The notes: a model not told the origin generated them from the letters alone. A stretch of DNA of 64,000 nt from Geothrix sp. (GCA_030681515.1 JAUXSE010000024.1:62001-126000); one strand, 5' to 3'; counted from the first letter of the stretch, positions 1 through 9,466 are shown. Numbers and translations are program-made.

Positions 1-560
1 TCGGGGGCGCTGGCCTTGCGGAAGGCCCGGAGCACGATGTTGAGGCGGGCGCCTTCGGGGCCCTCCTCCAGGCGGCCATCGCGCACGGCGAAGGGCAGCC
101 CGGATCCTTCCAGGTCAAGCATGAAGGCCTTGTGGTTGGCGTAGATTCCCAGAGCGACGAATTCCACTTCGACGGCTTCCAGATCCGTGCCGCGGGCGCC
201 TTCGCGGCTGGGCAGGCCGTACTTCACGGTCTGCAAGCGGAGCCCATGTTTCTGGGATAGTTCATGGAGGGTCTTGCTGAGGCTCCACTGGAGTTCGCCC
301 GCGGACCCCCGGGGCAGCCTCGCCTCCAGCTCGGCCAGGGTGTCGCGGCCCCGCCGGATGCGGTCGTCGAGCTGCTGGAGCTCCTGGAGCCGCTGCACCT
401 GCTGGTTGCGGTTCAACTCGGCTTCGCGCCTGGCCTTCAGCTTCTGGGAAAGCTGCTGGGAGGCGTCCGGAAGCAGGAAGGTGGCCACGCCAAGGCCGAG
501 GATCAATCCCAGGGCGCCCAGGCCCAGGCGGAGGCGGCTGGCGTGGAGGGCACTGATCAT
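1..560 (-). CDS. pilO: PilO-like type IV pilus assembly protein (3' end beyond window)
   Basis: I translated this directly; the frame stays open to the left edge, so the C-terminus is missing. It starts MISALHASRLRLGLGAL, with one hydrophobic segment at about residues 10-28, then a coiled-coil stretch rich in Gln, Leu and Arg (about 35-85), then an alpha/beta part. This is the PilO layout: short cytoplasmic N-terminus, one inner-membrane helix, periplasmic coiled coil, ferredoxin-like domain. PilO pairs with PilN in the alignment complex linking the pilus motor to the secretin. Its ATG overlaps the TGA of the upstream PilN-like gene (ATGA), so translation is probably coupled. The family call rests on layout and neighbours more than on strong sequence motifs. 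Confidence 0.72.
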   Translation of the reverse strand, partial: MISALHASRLRLGLGALGLILGLGVATFLLPDASQQLSQKLKARREAELNRNQQVQRLQELQQLDDRIRRGRDTLAELEARLPRGSAGELQWSLSKTLHELSQKHGLRLQTVKYGLPSREGARGTDLEAVEVEFVALGIYANHKAFMLDLEGSGLPFAVRDGRLEEGPEGARLNIVLRAFRKASAP

Positions 561-1408
561 CGGGGATTCCTCGCGTCGCGCAGATTGGGCCGGAGCCGGC
601 CTGGGGTCCGGCGATTCCCGCCCTCTTCGCGGCCCGGGGGCGCGGGACGGGATTGGATCCCCTCGGGAGCACCCGGAATCAGCGCGGGCGCGGGGCGGAG
701 GGGGGGCGGGGCGAGGGGCGAGGGGCCGCCGGCCGGCGCGGGCCCCCGGACCTGGGCTGGCGCGGGGGGCGCCGGGGCCGCGATCCGTGCGGGAAGGGCC
801 ACGGGAGCGCCGGGTTTCAGGGTCTTCGCCTGGAAGGGCGGCGGGATGGGCGCGGCGGGCAGGCTGATTTCGAAATCCCAGCCGCCCCCGGCGCGTTCGG
901 ATTCCCGTTCAAGCACGATCTGGGCGAACACTGGAGCCGCGCGAAGGGCGTCCACGAAGGCGGCTTCCGCCTGCCGGGTGCGGGCTTCGCCCTTGAGCTT
1001 GATCACGACCTGCTGGCCGCTGCTCCGGACCCGCTGCAGCGCCTTCAGGCGCATATCGGGCACCATGCACTGTTCCAGCTCGGCGGCGAGGCGCGACCAG
1101 GGCAGGCTCCGCTCCTGGAGGATCCGTTCCGCCAGCTTCCATCGGGCCTGTTCCCGCGTGGCGTCCATGTCCTGCAGGGAGGCCTGGATGGTCTGCTCCT
1201 GCCGGGCGGCCCGCCGGGTCTCCTCCGTGAGGCTGACGGCATCGCGCCCCGCGCGGTTGGCCTGGTGGTAGGCCCGCCAGGTGAAGCCGAGGGCTCCCAG
1301 GAGGAAGGCCATCCCCAGTCCGAGCGCGGCCCAGCCGAGAAGGGAATGGTTTTGCCGCCAGAGGCTCGGGCGCGGGGCCAGATTGAGAAGGAGGACCGGG
1401 ACGGCCAT
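557..1408 (-). CDS. pilN: PilN-like type IV pilus assembly protein
   Basis: About 283 residues. The N-terminus (MAVPVLLLNLAPRPS) is the short cytoplasmic strand that PilN uses to bind PilM. A membrane helix follows at about residues 22-42 (LLGWAALGLGMAFLLGALGF), then a coiled coil and a compact domain to about 170. The last 100 residues are almost all Pro, Ala, Gly and Arg, a low-complexity tail unusual for PilN. The ATG at 1408 shares one base with the TGA of the upstream PilM-like gene, and the stop overlaps the pilO start. The reading frame is open further upstream, but that part is antisense-like sequence inside pilM. Role: inner-membrane alignment complex of type IV pili. Confidence 0.75.
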   Translation of the reverse strand: MAVPVLLLNLAPRPSLWRQNHSLLGWAALGLGMAFLLGALGFTWRAYHQANRAGRDAVSLTEETRRAARQEQTIQASLQDMDATREQARWKLAERILQERSLPWSRLAAELEQCMVPDMRLKALQRVRSSGQQVVIKLKGEARTRQAEAAFVDALRAAPVFAQIVLERESERAGGGWDFEISLPAAPIPPPFQAKTLKPGAPVALPARIAAPAPPAPAQVRGPAPAGGPSPLAPPPLRPAPALIPGAPEGIQSRPAPPGREEGGNRRTPGRLRPNLRDARNPR

Positions 1409-2139
1409 CAGCGGGCCTCGCCGAGGGCAAACCGGTCTTCGAGGATGCGCGAAGGCAGGCCGCTTTCCGGCCAGGCCGGGGCGCCCCATACGAAAATCTG
1501 CTGAGGGGGGCGCGATTCGCGCTGAAGGAAGGCGGCGCTGGGCGCGATGCGCTCCTCGTTCCACCCCAGGGGATCCAGCGGCTCCGACCACTGGCGCAGC
1601 AGGCAGAGCGTGCGGCCCCAGGCCACGAGGGTGCCGGCGTAGCGCCCGTCCCCGGCCGGGCTCAGGGACAGCAGCAGGCCGGGCATATCGAGGGCCGGGG
1701 CCAGCAGGTTGTAGAGGTGCAGCCACCGCGGGGTGAGGCCATGGAGGGTGCGGTCCAGGCGCAGGCCGAGCTGGAGCAGGGATTCCCGAAAGTCCTCGCG
1801 GATGCCCGCCGCCAGCCAGGTTCCCGGTTCCACCTCCAGGGCCTGGACGAAGTGGGGAGCCTCCAGCGCCAGGGACTGGGCGAACCGCCAACGGAAGAAG
1901 GCCTCCTGCGCTTCGGCGCCCTTGGGGAGTTCGATCAGATCCCGGAGGAGGACGGAGGGCGCCCAGAGGTCATCAATCACCCAGCGGGTGGGGCCCTGGG
2001 GCAGGGCGGCGAGGGCCTGGGCCAGCTGGTCCTCGGTGGGAACCCCGCCGAGGGGCCGCCGGTGGGCGCCGGCCTGGATCCGATGGGCTTCCAGCCACAG
2101 CAGGGAAGTGTCTGGCGACTGGAGGATGGGAAGCTTCAC
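1408..2139 (-). CDS. pilM: PilM-like actin-fold protein, shortened
   Basis: About 243 residues from a GTG start, chosen because a GGGGAG ribosome site lies 8 bases upstream and the protein then opens with the beta-strand pattern VKLPILQSPDTSLLWLEAHR. PilM is normally about 350 residues, so this is a reduced version. The segment WVIDDLWAPSVLLRDLIELP and the following FFRWRFAQSLALE resemble the PilM region that precedes the subdomain binding PilN. No clear ATP-binding motif is visible. It is first in the pilMNO run, cytoplasmic by prediction, and divergent from smc across 288 bases. Identification depends heavily on the downstream pilN and pilO genes. Confidence 0.62.
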   Translation of the reverse strand: MKLPILQSPDTSLLWLEAHRIQAGAHRRPLGGVPTEDQLAQALAALPQGPTRWVIDDLWAPSVLLRDLIELPKGAEAQEAFFRWRFAQSLALEAPHFVQALEVEPGTWLAAGIREDFRESLLQLGLRLDRTLHGLTPRWLHLYNLLAPALDMPGLLLSLSPAGDGRYAGTLVAWGRTLCLLRQWSEPLDPLGWNEERIAPSAAFLQRESRPPQQIFVWGAPAWPESGLPSRILEDRFALGEAR

Positions 2140-2427
2140 GGCCAGGACTCCCCGCGACAGTGGCCCGCCAACGGCGCGGCTGGACGAAGCCTCCCAGGGC
2201 GAACCGCACGGCGCCGCCCGCAGCCATCGGCCGCGTGGTCGCACAGGGTGGCTCGGAGAGACGGCACTGGTGACTCCTGACTGGCCAGGGGAAAGAACCG
2301 ATTCTAGCGGGCTTCCCGCCGTTCCCCAAGGGGCCGGATCGCTCACGGATCCCGGGGTGGGATCCCACGCGTGGTATGGAATGATAGGGAGTGATGTTCC
2401 CACCGCCCTTCCTGGAAAGCTGACCGA

Positions 2428-5400
2428 GTGCGCCTGATCTCCCTCGAACTCCACGGTTTCAAGTCCTTCGCCGAGGCCCAGAAGCTCAGCTTCCCGGCCG
2501 GGATGACGGCCGTGGTGGGCCCGAACGGATGCGGGAAGTCCAATATTTCCGATAGCCTCGCCTGGGTGCTGGGCGAACAGCGGCCCTCCATGCTGCGGGG
2601 CTCCGAGATGGCGGATGTGATCTTCGGGGGTACGGCCCAGCGCCGACCCATGGGCATGACCGAGGTGAAGCTGGTCCTGGAGATGCCCGACCCCGCCCTG
2701 CCCGGGGCCACCCGCGAAGTCATCATCTCCCGGCGCCTCTACCGGGATACCGGCAGCGAGTACCGCATCAACGGCCGGGAAGCCCGGCTCAAGGATGTCC
2801 AGGATCTGCTGCTGGACACCGGCATGGGCACCCGCGCCTACAGCTTCATCCAGCAGGGCCAGATTGACCTGATCCTCAGCAGCAAGCCCAAGGACCGGCG
2901 CGTGCTGCTCGAGGAGGCGGCGGGCATCACGCGCTACAAGCTGCGCCGCGCCGACGCGGAAAAGCGCCTGGACGAGACGCGCGCCAACCTCCAGCGCCTC
3001 GATGACATCCTCTTCGAGCTGAACAAGCAGATGGATTCGCTCCGCCGCCAGGCCTCCCGGGCCCGGAAGGCCCGGGAACTGGATGTCGAGATCAAGGCCA
3101 CCCAGCGCATCCTGCTGGCGGGCAAGGCCGTGGAACTGGAGGCCGCCAAACAGCGGATTCTCGACCACCTGGACCACACGGAACGCCGGGTGGCGGAGCT
3201 CACCGCGCAAGTATCCGAAAAAGCCTCCGAGGTGGAGGCCCTGCGCCTGTCCGTGGACGAACAGCAACAGACCCAGGCCAGGCGCGCCAGCGCCATCCTG
3301 GGGCTGGATCAGCGGCTCCAGCTGGCGGACCAGGAACGCAGCTTCCAGGAGGACCGCCGCCAGGAGGCCCAGGGCCAGCGCAGCCGCCTGGAAGAGCACA
3401 TCCAGGCCCTGGCCGCCCGGCTGGCCGAATCCGGCGAGTCCTTCACGGAGCTCGAGTCGCGGCTGGGCGAGGCCGGTGAGCGGCTGGGCATCCGGGAGAC
3501 GGAGTTGGCCAAGGCCGAGGAAATCCTCGCCCTGGCCCAGGGCTCACTGCGCCACGAGGAGGCCGGACTCCTGGCCCTGCGGGAGCGCAAGGCCGAATCC
3601 CAGCAGGAGGCGCTCGCCCGCCAGAAACAGCGGCTGGGCTTCCAGAGCCAGATCGCCCAGCTGGAAGGCCGCCTGGATGCCCTGAATCACGAGGAGTCCG
3701 TGCGGGCCCCCCGCCTGGAAGGCCTGCAGTCCGAGGCCACCCAGGTGGAGCGCGCCCTGGAAGGCCTGCTTTCCCAGCTGGAACAGGCCGAAGAGGCGGC
3801 CCTGGACCAGCGCCGCCGGGCGGACCAGATGGAGGAGGCGCAGAGGGTTCTGGCCCAGGACCACCACCGGACCGGGGCGGAACTGGATGCCTCCGAGCGC
3901 CGCCTGCGGCAACTCTCCGACCTGCTCGCGAAGAGCTTCGGCGATGAAGAGCTTCAGAAGGGGCTCACCTGGCTGAAGGAACAGGGCGTCCGGCCTCTGG
4001 CGCTGGTGGAAGGCCTCACGGTGGACGAGGCCCTGAGGCCCGATCTGGAGCGCCTGCTGGGTGTCTGGCTCCAGACCCTGTCCGCCGATGCAGCCCTGGC
4101 CCTGCGGGCGGCGGAAGCCCCGGGGCATCTGCTGCTGGCCCTGGAATCCGACACGCCGCCGCCCCCCGCCCCCGGGGATTCAGAGCCCCTGCGTGCCCAC
4201 CTCCATTGGATCGGGGTCGAGCGTCCCCTCGGCGCCCTGCTGGATCGGGCCTTCCGCTGCTCCGATGCGGCGCTTCCGGCCCTGGCCCAGGCCCATCCTG
4301 ACCTGGCCTTCGTGTCTCCGGGGTTCGTCCGCCTGCCCTTCGGTCCCCTGCAGCTGGGCGTGTCCGCGCCCGCCGCCTCGCCGCTCAAGCTGCGGGCCGA
4401 GCAGGAGGAGGCCAAGGCCACCCGCGAGGCCCTGCTGGACCGGCTGGAGGATCTGGAGGCCCGGCGGGGCCAGGGCGGCGACGAAACCCGGGCCGCCCGG
4501 GAGCGCGCCACAGAGATAGACGAGGACCTCCGGGCCCTGCGCCGCCGCGTGGATACCCTGAAGGCGCAACAGACCTCGTTCCAGGGCCAGTTGTCGGAGA
4601 TTCACGCCGCCAGCGAGCGGGCGGACGCCCTGTGGGAGCAGAACGAGACCGAGATCAAGCGGCTCCAGGGCCTGCTCCGCGAGATCGAGGAACATCCGGA
4701 GGAGGCCGGGGACGCGGCCCTGGAAGCGGCCATCCAGCAGGCGGAAACCCTGGTCCGCGAGGCGCGCCACCGCCTGGACGACCGGCGCGACCAGCGGCTG
4801 GAGGCCGCCCGGAGCCGGGATGCCGCCTGGGCCGAGCGGGATGGCCATGAACGCCACCTTCATCTCGCCCAGCGGGGGCGCTTCGATCTGGAGGCCGAAC
4901 GCCAGCGGCTGGAAGTGGAGGCCGCCGAACAGCTGTCCCGGATGGAGGCCTGCGCCCACCGCCTGGCTGAGCTGGAATCCGAGACCCAGAACCTGCTGGG
5001 CGAGCGGGAGGGCGTGGTGGCCCTGGCCCAGGAGGCCCAGCCGAGGCTGGAACTGGACCAGGAGACGCTGCGGGTGCAGGAGCGGGAGGCCCGCGAATTC
5101 CAGGGGGCCCTGGAGAACGCCCGGCTCCAGCATCAGGAGGTCCTGATCCAGGGGGCCCAGGTGCAGGGCAGCCAGGAGGCCCTCTCCAAGGAAGTGGAAC
5201 TGGCGCTGAGCCTGGAAATCCCCGCTTTCCTCGCCGGCATCAGCGAGGCCGAGCGGGACGCCTGGGACGAGGGTGGACTGGTGCACCAGACCCGCCTGAA
5301 CGAACTGCAGGGCCGGCGCATGGAACTGGGCGGGGTGAATCCCCTGGCCATCCAGGAACTGGAGGAGGCGGAGACGCGGCTTGCGTTCATGGTCGAGCAG

Positions 5401-5937
5401 CGGGCGGATGTCACGGCGGCCATCGGGAACCTGGAATCAACCATCCTCGACATCAACGCCACCAGCGAAGAACGGTTCCGCGAGGCCTTCGATTTCGTGA
5501 ACCTGCGCTTCCAGGATGTCTTTCGCGAAGCCTTCGGGGGCGGCAGCGCCCACCTCAGCCTGGAGGATCCCAAGAACCTGCTGGAGTGCGGCATCGAGAT
5601 CACGGCCCAGCCCCCGGGGAAGAGCGCCAAGGCCCTCACGCTGCTCAGCGGCGGCGAGAAGGCGCTCACGGCCATCTCGCTGCTCTTCGCCATCTTCCAC
5701 TTCAAGCCCAGCCCCTTCTGCGTGCTGGATGAAGTGGACGCCCCCCTGGACGAGGCCAACGTGAGCCGCTTCGCCGCCATGGTGCAGAAGATGAAGGCCG
5801 ATACCCAGTTCATCGTCATCACGCACCAGAAGCCCACCATGGTCGCGGCGGACACCCTCTATGGCGTGACCATGGAGGAGGCCGGCTGTTCCCGGCTGGT
5901 CAGCGTCCAGCTCCGGGAGGCCGAGGCCCTGGTCTGA
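2428..5937 (+). CDS. smc: Chromosome segregation protein SMC
   Basis: 1169 residues, the usual length for bacterial SMC. It loads on DNA with ScpA and ScpB, organises the chromosome and helps segregate origins. The GTG start gives the canonical opening MRLISLELHGFKSFA. Walker A (GPNGCGKS) is at residues 31-38. A long coiled coil runs from about 170 to 500, a hinge sits at about 500-670, and the returning coil reaches about 1000. The ABC signature LLSGGEKAL is near 1072 and Walker B plus D-loop (VLDEVDAPLDEAN) near 1100. scpA and scpB are not in this window. The gene stands alone, divergent from pilM. Confidence 0.97.
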   Translation: MRLISLELHGFKSFAEAQKLSFPAGMTAVVGPNGCGKSNISDSLAWVLGEQRPSMLRGSEMADVIFGGTAQRRPMGMTEVKLVLEMPDPALPGATREVIISRRLYRDTGSEYRINGREARLKDVQDLLLDTGMGTRAYSFIQQGQIDLILSSKPKDRRVLLEEAAGITRYKLRRADAEKRLDETRANLQRLDDILFELNKQMDSLRRQASRARKARELDVEIKATQRILLAGKAVELEAAKQRILDHLDHTERRVAELTAQVSEKASEVEALRLSVDEQQQTQARRASAILGLDQRLQLADQERSFQEDRRQEAQGQRSRLEEHIQALAARLAESGESFTELESRLGEAGERLGIRETELAKAEEILALAQGSLRHEEAGLLALRERKAESQQEALARQKQRLGFQSQIAQLEGRLDALNHEESVRAPRLEGLQSEATQVERALEGLLSQLEQAEEAALDQRRRADQMEEAQRVLAQDHHRTGAELDASERRLRQLSDLLAKSFGDEELQKGLTWLKEQGVRPLALVEGLTVDEALRPDLERLLGVWLQTLSADAALALRAAEAPGHLLLALESDTPPPPAPGDSEPLRAHLHWIGVERPLGALLDRAFRCSDAALPALAQAHPDLAFVSPGFVRLPFGPLQLGVSAPAASPLKLRAEQEEAKATREALLDRLEDLEARRGQGGDETRAARERATEIDEDLRALRRRVDTLKAQQTSFQGQLSEIHAASERADALWEQNETEIKRLQGLLREIEEHPEEAGDAALEAAIQQAETLVREARHRLDDRRDQRLEAARSRDAAWAERDGHERHLHLAQRGRFDLEAERQRLEVEAAEQLSRMEACAHRLAELESETQNLLGEREGVVALAQEAQPRLELDQETLRVQEREAREFQGALENARLQHQEVLIQGAQVQGSQEALSKEVELALSLEIPAFLAGISEAERDAWDEGGLVHQTRLNELQGRRMELGGVNPLAIQELEEAETRLAFMVEQRADVTAAIGNLESTILDINATSEERFREAFDFVNLRFQDVFREAFGGGSAHLSLEDPKNLLECGIEITAQPPGKSAKALTLLSGGEKALTAISLLFAIFHFKPSPFCVLDEVDAPLDEANVSRFAAMVQKMKADTQFIVITHQKPTMVAADTLYGVTMEEAGCSRLVSVQLREAEALV

Positions 5938-6286
5938 AGGATCTGGTGTGAAGGAATGGTGGGACGGAAATGGGTTGACGGACCGGTTTTCGCCTGCCGC
6001 GGACCGGGATCCAAGGCCTTCTTCCCTGTCAATGCGAAAGAAAGCGGAAATTGTGGAAAACCCCCGAATGGGGCGGATCGGCAGAATCCGCCAACATCAT
6101 CAATCCAAGTATTGAATCTAAAGCATTAAGATTGATGCGATTTTGCCCTTTTGGCTCCAGGAACCCTATTTCTGGACAAGATTTAGAGCCCTGGGAAGGG
6201 GCCAATCCGCAGGCTTTTCCACAGGGCCCAGGTGCCCATTTGTAACTTACTGGAAACGCTTGGGTGACAACACTGTGACCAGAGTG
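5938..6286. other. Intergenic region between smc and the TPR gene
   Basis: 349 bases with no convincing gene. Its centre (about 6095-6180) is clearly richer in A and T than the surroundings. It contains an 8 bp inverted repeat CATCAATC (6098-6105) / GATTGATG (6131-6138). Two 9-mers TTTTCCACA lie in opposite orientation at 6052-6060 (minus) and 6215-6223 (plus), each one mismatch from the DnaA-box consensus. A bulged hairpin (GGGT..AACACT / AGTGTTACCC, 6261-6292) covers the stop codon of the TPR gene and may end its transcript. The genes on both sides end here (convergent), so promoters are not expected. Confidence 0.5.
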
Positions 6287-7828
6287 TTACCCCTGGGAAT
6301 CGGCCACCATGAAGTCCGGGCGCAGCCACTCCCGGAGGGTGTCCTCCCCGATGCCCAACTGGGCCAGGTGCTCTGCGGCCATCTTCACGCTCTGCCCCTC
6401 GTCGCGGCAGAGGAGGAAACGCTGCTTCCAGGCCTCGGTGGCCCGCTCACGCAGTTCGGGCTCGCCGTGGTTCATGCGCTTCTCGAGGACGAAACCGAGG
6501 TTGTTCGCGGCCTTGCGATGCTGGGGCTCCAGAGCCAGGGCCTTCTCGTAGGCCTCGGTGGCCTCCATCCAGCGGTCTGTGACTTCCAGGGCGACGCCCT
6601 TGGCGTTCCACACATCGGCATCCAGGGGCGCCAGCGCCATGGCCTGATCCACCATGCTCAACTGATCCTCGCGCCGGTTGGTGAAGCGGTAGACCTCGGA
6701 AAGGCCCAGATACGCGCTGTATTCGCCTGGGTCGAGTTCCAGGGCCTGCAGGAAGGCCTGCTCGGCGGCGGCGGTCTGGCGGGTCTCCACCAGCACATAG
6801 CCCAGCTGGACCTGGAGATCCGCGGCATCTGGCTCGCGCATCAGGGCCTCGCGATAGCAGCGCAGGGCGTCCTCCCAGCGGCTTTCCTCGCGGGCCATGT
6901 CACCCAGGGCAGCCCAGGGATTCGAGGCATCGGGATCGGTCTCGGTGGCGAGGCTGAAGTAGGACAGGGCGCCATCGCGGTCCCCCATGTCGCGCTTCAG
7001 TTCACCCAGCAGGGCCTGGGCCTCGGCCAGCACCGGCGCGGGGGGCGCCAGCAGCATGAGCGTGTGGAGCTGTCCCTGGGCCAGTTCCAGATGGCCCTGT
7101 TCGCTGAAGATCTCCGCGAGGATGAAGTAGCTGGCGGGATCGGAGACGTGCAGGCTGCGGGCCCGCTGGATGCAGCGCAGGCCTTCCGCCAGCTCTCCCC
7201 GATTCAGCAGCAGTTCGCCCAGGGCGTGCCAGCCCCAGTAGTAGGATTCCTCGGCGCGCAGCGCCGCCACCAGTTGGGCCTCGGCCCCCGCCAGGTCCCC
7301 CAGCTGTTCCATGGCGATGGCCATCAGGCGCAGGGTGCGCGGATCCTTCGGATTGAGGCTGAGGGCCTTCAGCAGCCAGGCCTTGCCTTCCGCGGAGTGG
7401 TTCAGGTGGAGCTGCACCAGCCCGGCGAGTTCGAGGGCCTTCGGATCCTGCCCGTTCAGGACCAGGGCCCGCTGAAGGGCCTGTTCCGCCCCATCGAGAT
7501 CCTGCATCAGCAGGCGCAGGTAACCGAGGTTCCGGAGATGGCCCCCATCGGTGGGATGCTCGTCGCGGAGGGATTCCAGCTGGCCCAGCAGCTCCAGTCC
7601 TTCCTCCTCGCCCGAGAGGTCGCTGAAGCAGAGCAGGCGCTCGAACCAGGCCTCCGCATGGGCGCGATCCTCCGCCAGCAGTTGATCCAGGATTTCCCGG
7701 GCCTCCTCATGGCGGGCGCGCCCGTTGAGGGCGCGGGCCAGGTCGAGCCGTTCCTGGAAGCCAAGGCCCACGGCCTTCTTGAGGGCCGTGAGGCCGGGAT
7801 CTAGCAGCTCGAGCCAGGGGCGTGCCAT
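6287..7828 (-). CDS. TPR-repeat protein
   Basis: 513 residues made almost entirely of tetratricopeptide repeats. Typical repeat cores are visible, such as ALALEPQHRKAANNLGFVLE near the C-terminus, AFLQALELDPGEYSAYLGLS, and ALSLNPKDPRTLRLMAIAME in the N-terminal half. There is no signal peptide or membrane helix, so it is probably a cytoplasmic scaffold or adaptor. I chose the ATG at 7828 (MARPWLELLDPGLTALKKAV) because the longer open frame upstream runs antisense-like into the neighbouring dehydrogenase. It lies 73 bases downstream of the 2-hydroxyacid dehydrogenase gene on the same strand. Specific function cannot be told from sequence. Confidence 0.85.
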   Translation of the reverse strand: MARPWLELLDPGLTALKKAVGLGFQERLDLARALNGRARHEEAREILDQLLAEDRAHAEAWFERLLCFSDLSGEEEGLELLGQLESLRDEHPTDGGHLRNLGYLRLLMQDLDGAEQALQRALVLNGQDPKALELAGLVQLHLNHSAEGKAWLLKALSLNPKDPRTLRLMAIAMEQLGDLAGAEAQLVAALRAEESYYWGWHALGELLLNRGELAEGLRCIQRARSLHVSDPASYFILAEIFSEQGHLELAQGQLHTLMLLAPPAPVLAEAQALLGELKRDMGDRDGALSYFSLATETDPDASNPWAALGDMAREESRWEDALRCYREALMREPDAADLQVQLGYVLVETRQTAAAEQAFLQALELDPGEYSAYLGLSEVYRFTNRREDQLSMVDQAMALAPLDADVWNAKGVALEVTDRWMEATEAYEKALALEPQHRKAANNLGFVLEKRMNHGEPELRERATEAWKQRFLLCRDEGQSVKMAAEHLAQLGIGEDTLREWLRPDFMVADSQG

Positions 7829-7901
7829 GGGATGCCTCGTGAGGGAGTCCAGGGTATCACCAGGGGAGCTTGTCCAAAGTTTTCGCGCGGGGCATTCCCA
7901 T

Positions 7902-8840
7902 TTACCTGGACGGGCTTCCGAGCGCGGTTGCGAGTCCCTCGCAGAGCAGGCGCGCCATCGTTTCGCGCGTCTCCACGGTGGCGGACCCGAGGTGGGGGAG
8001 CAGCACCGCGCGGGGTGCCTGGAACCAGCGCGGGTTGACGCGGGGCTCGCCCTCGTAGACATCCAGGCCCACGCCGCCAAGGCGGCCCGATTCCAGCAGG
8101 TCCACGGCGGCGTTCTCATCCATGAGCCCGCCCCGGGCGGTGTTGATGATCACGGCGCCCTTGGGCAGCTTCTCCAGCGCGGCGCGGTCCAGCAGGCCGC
8201 GGGTCTGGTCCGTGAGCGGGCAGTGGAGGGATAGCACGGCGCTGCGGGCAAGCAGGTCCGCCAGGGGCAGACGCGGGGCGCGGCCGGCGCCGAAATCCAC
8301 CTCGCCGCCGCGGCCTTCGCGGTCCCAGAAGACCGGTGTCATGCCCAGGGCCCAGGCGCGCCGCGCGAAGGCCAGGCCGATGGGGCCGCTGCCCAGGATG
8401 CCGCAGGCCTTGCCCGCGAGACCGGGGCCCAGCAGCTGATCCGGCGCCCAGCCCTTCCACGCGCCTGAACGCACCAGGGCCTCGCCCTCCGCCACGCGGC
8501 GCGTGAGCGCCAGCAGAAGGGCCAGGGCGAGGTCGGCGGTGGCGTCGGTCAGTACGCCCGGCGTGTTCACCACGGCGATGCCACGGGTTTGGCAGGCCTT
8601 CACGGGCAGGTGGTTCACGCCCACGGAGTAGGTGCCGATGGCCTTCAGCTTCGGGGCCGCTTCCAGATCGGCTTCGGCAATGGGTTCGGAAAGCAGCACC
8701 ACCAGCGCCTCGGCCTGGGGCAAGGCCGCGTGCCACTCCGGCGAGCGGAAGGAGGCGAGGCGCAGGTCCGGGAACCGCGCCCCGAGCTCCGCCAGGGCGG
8801 GGCCGACGAGGGGGGACGTGGAAAGAATGCGGGCGCTCAT
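7902..8840 (-). CDS. D-isomer-specific 2-hydroxyacid dehydrogenase
   Basis: 312 residues, normal for the family, which reduces 2-keto acids with NAD(P)H. Residues 1-100 form the catalytic-domain half; the substrate-binding motif region TYSVGVNHL is near 90. The Rossmann glycine motif GILGSGPIGLAFARRA is near 145, followed by the acidic residue in FWDREG that usually marks NAD preference. The catalytic Arg lies in NTARGG, Glu in DVYEGEP and His in LPHLGSATVETR, the complete triad. The ATG overlaps the ruvA stop (ATGA). The substrate (glyoxylate, hydroxypyruvate, phosphoglycerate or other) cannot be assigned. No ACT domain is present, so it is not a full-length SerA. Confidence 0.92.
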   Translation of the reverse strand: MSARILSTSPLVGPALAELGARFPDLRLASFRSPEWHAALPQAEALVVLLSEPIAEADLEAAPKLKAIGTYSVGVNHLPVKACQTRGIAVVNTPGVLTDATADLALALLLALTRRVAEGEALVRSGAWKGWAPDQLLGPGLAGKACGILGSGPIGLAFARRAWALGMTPVFWDREGRGGEVDFGAGRAPRLPLADLLARSAVLSLHCPLTDQTRGLLDRAALEKLPKGAVIINTARGGLMDENAAVDLLESGRLGGVGLDVYEGEPRVNPRWFQAPRAVLLPHLGSATVETRETMARLLCEGLATALGSPSR

Positions 8841-9424
8841 CGCTGCAGGGCCTTCAGGCAAAGGCGGATGGCTTCCACCAGGGGTGGTTTCGAGGCTCGA
8901 AGGTCGGCCACCACCGGCAACACCACATCCTCCTTGAACCCCAGATTCGTCAGGGCCGAGCGCAGGCTCTCCTCCCAGGGATCGCCGGACGGCACGCCGG
9001 AGAGACCGTCCAGGCCCGACAGCCCCCCCATCTTCTCCGACAGCTCGAAGCACATCTTTTCGGCGGTCTTCTTCCCCACCCCGGGGATGCGGGTGAGGAT
9101 CTTCACGTCGCGCCCGCGGAGGGCCTGCACGAGATCCTCCAGCGACAGCGCCCCCAGGGCCGCCAGGGCCAGCTTGGGCCCCACGCCATCCACCTTCACC
9201 AGCAGCCGGTACAGCTCGCGCTCCTGCGTGGCGTAGAACCCGAGCAGCGCGATCTCGTTCTCCCGCACCAGCAGTTCCGTGTGCAGCACCACGGTGGACC
9301 CGATCTCTGGAAGCAGCCCGTAGGTGGACAGGCTGATGGACGCGGCGTAGCCCACCCCCCCGCACTCGACGAGCGCCAGGTTCGGCAGCTTCTGGATGAG
9401 TTCCCCGCGCAGGCGTCCGATCAT
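8837..9424 (-). CDS. ruvA: Holliday junction branch migration protein RuvA
   Basis: 195 residues, the standard length. RuvA binds four-way junctions as a tetramer and directs the RuvB motor. The start MIGRLRGELIQKLPNLALVE is canonical for domain I (OB fold). The helix-hairpin-helix motifs of domain II are visible as VDGVGPKLALAALGAL and ILTRIPGVGKKTAEKM. The C-terminal domain III that contacts RuvB follows an acidic linker. ruvB and ruvC are not adjacent in this window; instead it is translationally coupled to a dehydrogenase gene. Confidence 0.97.
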   Translation of the reverse strand: MIGRLRGELIQKLPNLALVECGGVGYAASISLSTYGLLPEIGSTVVLHTELLVRENEIALLGFYATQERELYRLLVKVDGVGPKLALAALGALSLEDLVQALRGRDVKILTRIPGVGKKTAEKMCFELSEKMGGLSGLDGLSGVPSGDPWEESLRSALTNLGFKEDVVLPVVADLRASKPPLVEAIRLCLKALQR

Positions 9425-9454
9425 GCTTCAAGGATACTGGAATTGAATTTACAG

Positions 9455-9466
9455 TGGCTTAAGCCA
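9455..9466. promoter_or_regulatory. 12 bp perfect palindrome in the ruvA / acyl-CoA dehydrogenase divergent region
   Basis: TGGCTTAAGCCA is a perfect palindrome in the 125-base gap between the divergent ruvA and acyl-CoA dehydrogenase genes. Its position, 84 bases before the dehydrogenase ATG and 31 bases before the ruvA ATG, suits an operator for a dimeric repressor. No regulator gene is adjacent, and one palindrome of this length can occur by chance. Confidence 0.3.

Noticed and set aside
6051-6245. 64-codon frame after smc
   Set aside because: No ribosome site, no recognisable pattern, and it spans the AT-rich non-coding block.
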